A DNA stretch of 44,678 nucleotides from Sphingomonas hengshuiensis (GTDB taxonomy: Bacteria > Pseudomonadota > Alphaproteobacteria > Sphingomonadales > Sphingomonadaceae). The stretch spans positions 1 through 44,678 of the forward strand of contig QFNF01000024.1 of the NCBI GenBank assembly GCA_003240755.1, in the 5' to 3' direction. Position numbers and translations under genes: made by a program. The first letter of the stretch is position 1, and each line of letters starts with the position of its first letter. Below are positions 42,181 through 44,678 of the stretch, in pieces. Below the pieces are notes generated by a model. That model saw nothing but the letters and a program-made list of their open reading frames with translations, was not told the DNA's origin and searched no databases.

Positions 42181-42873
42181 TCAGTTCCCGGCCGGCGTCC
42201 CGAACAATATGCGACGCTGTTCGTCGGTCATCGGCTGGCTGCCTTCGCTGACCGCCTTGCCCTTGGCATAGGCGGCGATCGTCGCCGGTCGCGCGGCGAT
42301 CGCGTCGAACCAGCGCTGCAGGTTCGGGAAATCCTCCAGCTTCTGTCCCTGCGCCTCGTGCGGCACGATCCACGGATAGGCCGCCATGTCGGCGATCGAA
42401 TAGTCGCCGGCGACGAACGCGCGATCGGCCAGCCGCCTGTCGAGCACGCCGTACAGCCGCGCGGTCTCGCGGATATAGCGGTCCTGCGCATAGGGCAGCT
42501 TTTCGGGCGCATAGATGTTGAAATGATGGTTCTGCCCGGCCATCGGACCCAGGCCGCCCATCTGCCACATCAGCCACTGGATCGCATCATAGCGGCCGGG
42601 CAGGTCGGCGGGCAGGAACCGCCCGGCCTTCTCCGCCAGGTACAGCAGGATCGCGCCGGATTCGAAGATCGCCAGCGGCGCGCCGCCGCCGACCGGTTCG
42701 TGATCGACGATCGCCGGCATCCGGTTGTTCGGGGCAATCGCCAGAAATTCCGGGCGGAACTGCTCGCCCTTGCCGATATCGACCGGATGGATGGTGTAGG
42801 GCAGGCCGGCCTCTTCGAGGAACAGCGTGATCTTGTGGCCATTGGGCGTCGGCCAGTAGTGCAGATCGATCAT
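42181..42873 (-). CDS. Glutathione S-transferase (YfcG/Nu-class-like)
   Basis: A 230-residue protein with GGAG 6 nt before ATG 42873. The thioredoxin-like N-terminal domain (MIDLHYWPTPNGHKITLFLE, with Thr/Asn rather than Tyr/Cys at the glutathione thiol position; NNRMPAIVDHEP; FESGAILLYLAEK) is followed by the helical domain (QWLMWQMGGLGPMAGQNHHF, FVAGDYSIADMAAYPWI). The pattern matches the YfcG/YghU group, which reduce disulfides or peroxides with glutathione. Confidence 0.92.
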   Translation of the reverse strand: MIDLHYWPTPNGHKITLFLEEAGLPYTIHPVDIGKGEQFRPEFLAIAPNNRMPAIVDHEPVGGGAPLAIFESGAILLYLAEKAGRFLPADLPGRYDAIQWLMWQMGGLGPMAGQNHHFNIYAPEKLPYAQDRYIRETARLYGVLDRRLADRAFVAGDYSIADMAAYPWIVPHEAQGQKLEDFPNLQRWFDAIAARPATIAAYAKGKAVSEGSQPMTDEQRRILFGTPAGN

Positions 42874-42933
42874 GGGAAGGCTCCATCGGCGTGAAGCCGG
42901 GACATGGGTGCAGCACCCGCGCCCGCCAAGCCG

Positions 42934-44157
42934 CTACCGCGCGAACAGCGTCAGCGGTACGGCATCGGCCATCGCCCGATATCCTGCCATCGACGGGTGG
43001 AGATGATCGCCGGAATCATAGGCTGGCAACAGCCGGTCGGGCCGCGCCGGATCGCGGACCACCTGGTCGAAATCGATCACCGCGTCGAAATGCCCCGGGG
43101 TGCGGATCCAGACGTTGATCGCCTGTCGCGCCGCTTCGGCGGCGGCATCGGGGTGGTAATACTCGTTGCCGGCGAACGGCATCACCGTGCCGCCGATCAC
43201 CTTCAACCCCAGCGCGCGTGCCCGTGCGACGATCTGCGCATAGCCGCCGACCATTCGCGCGACGTGTGCCCGGCGCTCCTCGGGCGTCGCCACCCGCTCG
43301 CGGCCGAGGGCGCCCAGATCGTTGATCCCCTCCAGTACGATCAGGTAGCGCACGCCCGGCTGGCTCGCGACGTCGCTGTCGAACCGTGCCAGGGCGTTGG
43401 TGCCGCTGCATTCCGCCAACAGGCAGTTGCCGCCGATCCCGTGGTTCAGAACCGCCACGTCCTGCGTCGTCGCATGGGTGGACAGGCGCCGTGCCAGACC
43501 ATCGGTCCAGCGCTGATGGGACCCGTCCTTCACGCCATAGCCATCGGTGATCGAATCCCCCAGCGCCACGATGGCGCGGGCCGTGGGCGCGGCATCGACC
43601 TCGACCCCCGCGATCTGGAACCAGCGTTCGACCGGCGTCGCATCGGCGAACGTCGAATCGCCCAACCGGTCGCCCGGCGCGATCCAACTGCGTGTCCGGG
43701 CGCCGCCATGTCCCGTCTGCTGCTGCGGCAGGGCGGCAAAGCGGGTGCTGATCGCCACGTCCTGCAATGCCTTCACCGGAATTGGCACCGGATCGGACCA
43801 GAAATCAGCGCCGGGGGGAACCTCCACAGTTGCGCGGCCGGCAAAGGTCAGCGGCCGGTCGGTGCCCGGCCGGATGGCGGCGGCAGCAGGTCCGGCGGCC
43901 AGCGCGATATGCGCGCCCGCGATGCGTAGCGGCGTCGTTCCGAACCGGTTGGAGAAACGGACCCGGAGCGCGCGCCCACCGATCGTCACCCGCACGATCT
44001 GTCGCACCGTGGTGTCGCGGGACTGTGCTTCGGTCAGTTGCTGTTCGGGGGGCGAGCGGACCGGAGACGTCGTCCACCCCGCGACCCATGGTTCGGCAGC
44101 GACCGGCAGCGCTATCGTCGCAAGCACCATCGCCACGGCGACCGACCCGCTGCGCAT
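42934..44157 (-). CDS. Secreted SGNH/GDSL-family hydrolase
   Basis: A 407-residue protein with GGAGG before ATG 44157 and a signal peptide (MRSGSVAVAMVLATIALPVA, ending AEP). An N-terminal beta-rich region (VRQIVRVTIGGRALRVRFSN) precedes the SGNH domain. Block I is IVALGDSITDGYG (catalytic Ser), block II HGIGGN, block III EGINDLG and block V SGDHLHPSMAGY (Asp and His). It is likely a periplasmic or extracellular esterase, in the group often active on acetylated polysaccharides; the substrate is unknown. Confidence 0.93.
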   Translation of the reverse strand: MRSGSVAVAMVLATIALPVAAEPWVAGWTTSPVRSPPEQQLTEAQSRDTTVRQIVRVTIGGRALRVRFSNRFGTTPLRIAGAHIALAAGPAAAAIRPGTDRPLTFAGRATVEVPPGADFWSDPVPIPVKALQDVAISTRFAALPQQQTGHGGARTRSWIAPGDRLGDSTFADATPVERWFQIAGVEVDAAPTARAIVALGDSITDGYGVKDGSHQRWTDGLARRLSTHATTQDVAVLNHGIGGNCLLAECSGTNALARFDSDVASQPGVRYLIVLEGINDLGALGRERVATPEERRAHVARMVGGYAQIVARARALGLKVIGGTVMPFAGNEYYHPDAAAEAARQAINVWIRTPGHFDAVIDFDQVVRDPARPDRLLPAYDSGDHLHPSMAGYRAMADAVPLTLFAR

Positions 44158-44382
44158 TCCGTTCCTCCCCGCTGTCGTTGGACGGAAGGCTATCGATCCG
44201 CGCCACCAGCGACAAGCGGATAAGGTCGCGGGGGCAACAGCTTTTCCGCCTTGGTTCCCGTTTCGGCGTAAGAAACTGATCCATTAGCGGGCGGATTGTG
44301 ATACTTTAGAATGATGCTGACGGCGTTGAGCAGGCAACGCGGACAGCAGGACACATTCCGTCAAGCAGGGGAGAATAGCACG

Positions 44383-44678
44383 ATGGCAGGTCGGAACGTC
44401 GAAACGGGCGGCATTGGCGAGGTACAGAATCCCACGGTATCATCCGCTGATTTCGCCCGAAGGTTCGGCCAGTTGCGACAGATGCAGGACGACCAGGCGA
44501 TCTTCGTCACGCATCACGGCCGCGCCACCCACGTCCTGACGACCGTCCGCCATTACACCGACCTGCAGGACGCGAACGGCGGCCGGCGGAGCGATGCCGG
44601 CCTGGCGCCCCTGCTTGGCCTGCGGCCCGAGCATGGCGGCAGCGTGGCCGGCATGCTGGCGCGCCTGCCGGCCACCGC
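44383..44678 (+). CDS. Phd/YefM-like (prevent-host-death) N-terminal domain protein, cut by window edge
   Basis: From ATG 44383, with AGGGGAG about 10 nt upstream, 98 codons run to the right edge without a stop. Residues about 19-62 (VSSADFARRFGQLRQMQDDQ, AIFVTHHGRATHVLTTVRHY) match the DNA-binding fold of Phd/YefM antitoxins (S/T-x-FR-x-x-F ... V-F-V-T-x-H-G). The rest (PLLGLRPEHGGSVAGMLARL) continues beyond a plain antitoxin and may belong to an added domain. Whether a toxin gene follows lies outside the window. Confidence 0.7.
   Translation, partial: MAGRNVETGGIGEVQNPTVSSADFARRFGQLRQMQDDQAIFVTHHGRATHVLTTVRHYTDLQDANGGRRSDAGLAPLLGLRPEHGGSVAGMLARLPAT

Overview
The window is GC-rich (high GC at third codon positions) and looks like a chromosomal segment of a sphingomonad alphaproteobacterium (Sphingomonas or a close relative). 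This rests on the gene types (an Oar-like TonB-dependent receptor, UrcA, a patatin/DUF3376 protein, a SleB-type cell wall hydrolase, the lapA-pyrF-trpFBA-accD-folC neighbourhood) and on many short palindromic intergenic repeats. It is an inference; there is no rRNA or other species marker here.

Layout. 1-7745: a carbohydrate-use locus. A LacI repressor, a TonB-dependent receptor and a PF10091 (GH144-like) glucanase are on the minus strand, with a GH3 beta-glucosidase divergent from them. A perfect 14-bp LacI-type palindrome lies in the shared promoter region. 7807-9318: a small disordered protein and a second, orphan LacI regulator. 9397-10780: tRNA-Ile2(CAT), tRNA-Pro(TGG) and tRNA-Arg(TCT) enclosing the debris of integrative DNA, namely a possible tyrosine-integrase start and a frameshifted serine recombinase.

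10837-30631: mostly core genes. They are a queuosine-precursor transporter, purQ and purS, two PH-domain membrane proteins, a cell wall hydrolase, cysK with an MFS exporter, an alpha/beta hydrolase, a UvrD/PcrA helicase, UrcA, an MHS-family symporter, a diguanylate cyclase, rsmD, an RluB-type pseudouridine synthase with a long Arg/Gly-rich tail, a lone receiver-domain protein, an AmpG-like permease and folC.

29330-36246 (minus strand): lapA-pyrF, then trpF-trpB-[DUF559]-trpA-accD-folC. A small DUF559 endonuclease-like gene, flanked by inverted repeats, sits between trpB and trpA. One flank has been split by a second palindromic element. The repeats supply the apparent ribosome binding sites of DUF559, trpA (TTG start) and, from a different repeat, folC (TTG start).

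36319-44678: a patatin-like/EEP-nuclease pair, an OmpR-type two-component system next to a secreted triple EF-hand protein whose upstream region carries five copies of TTGTCGC, a glutathione transferase, a secreted SGNH/GDSL hydrolase, and the start of a Phd/YefM-like protein that runs off the right edge.
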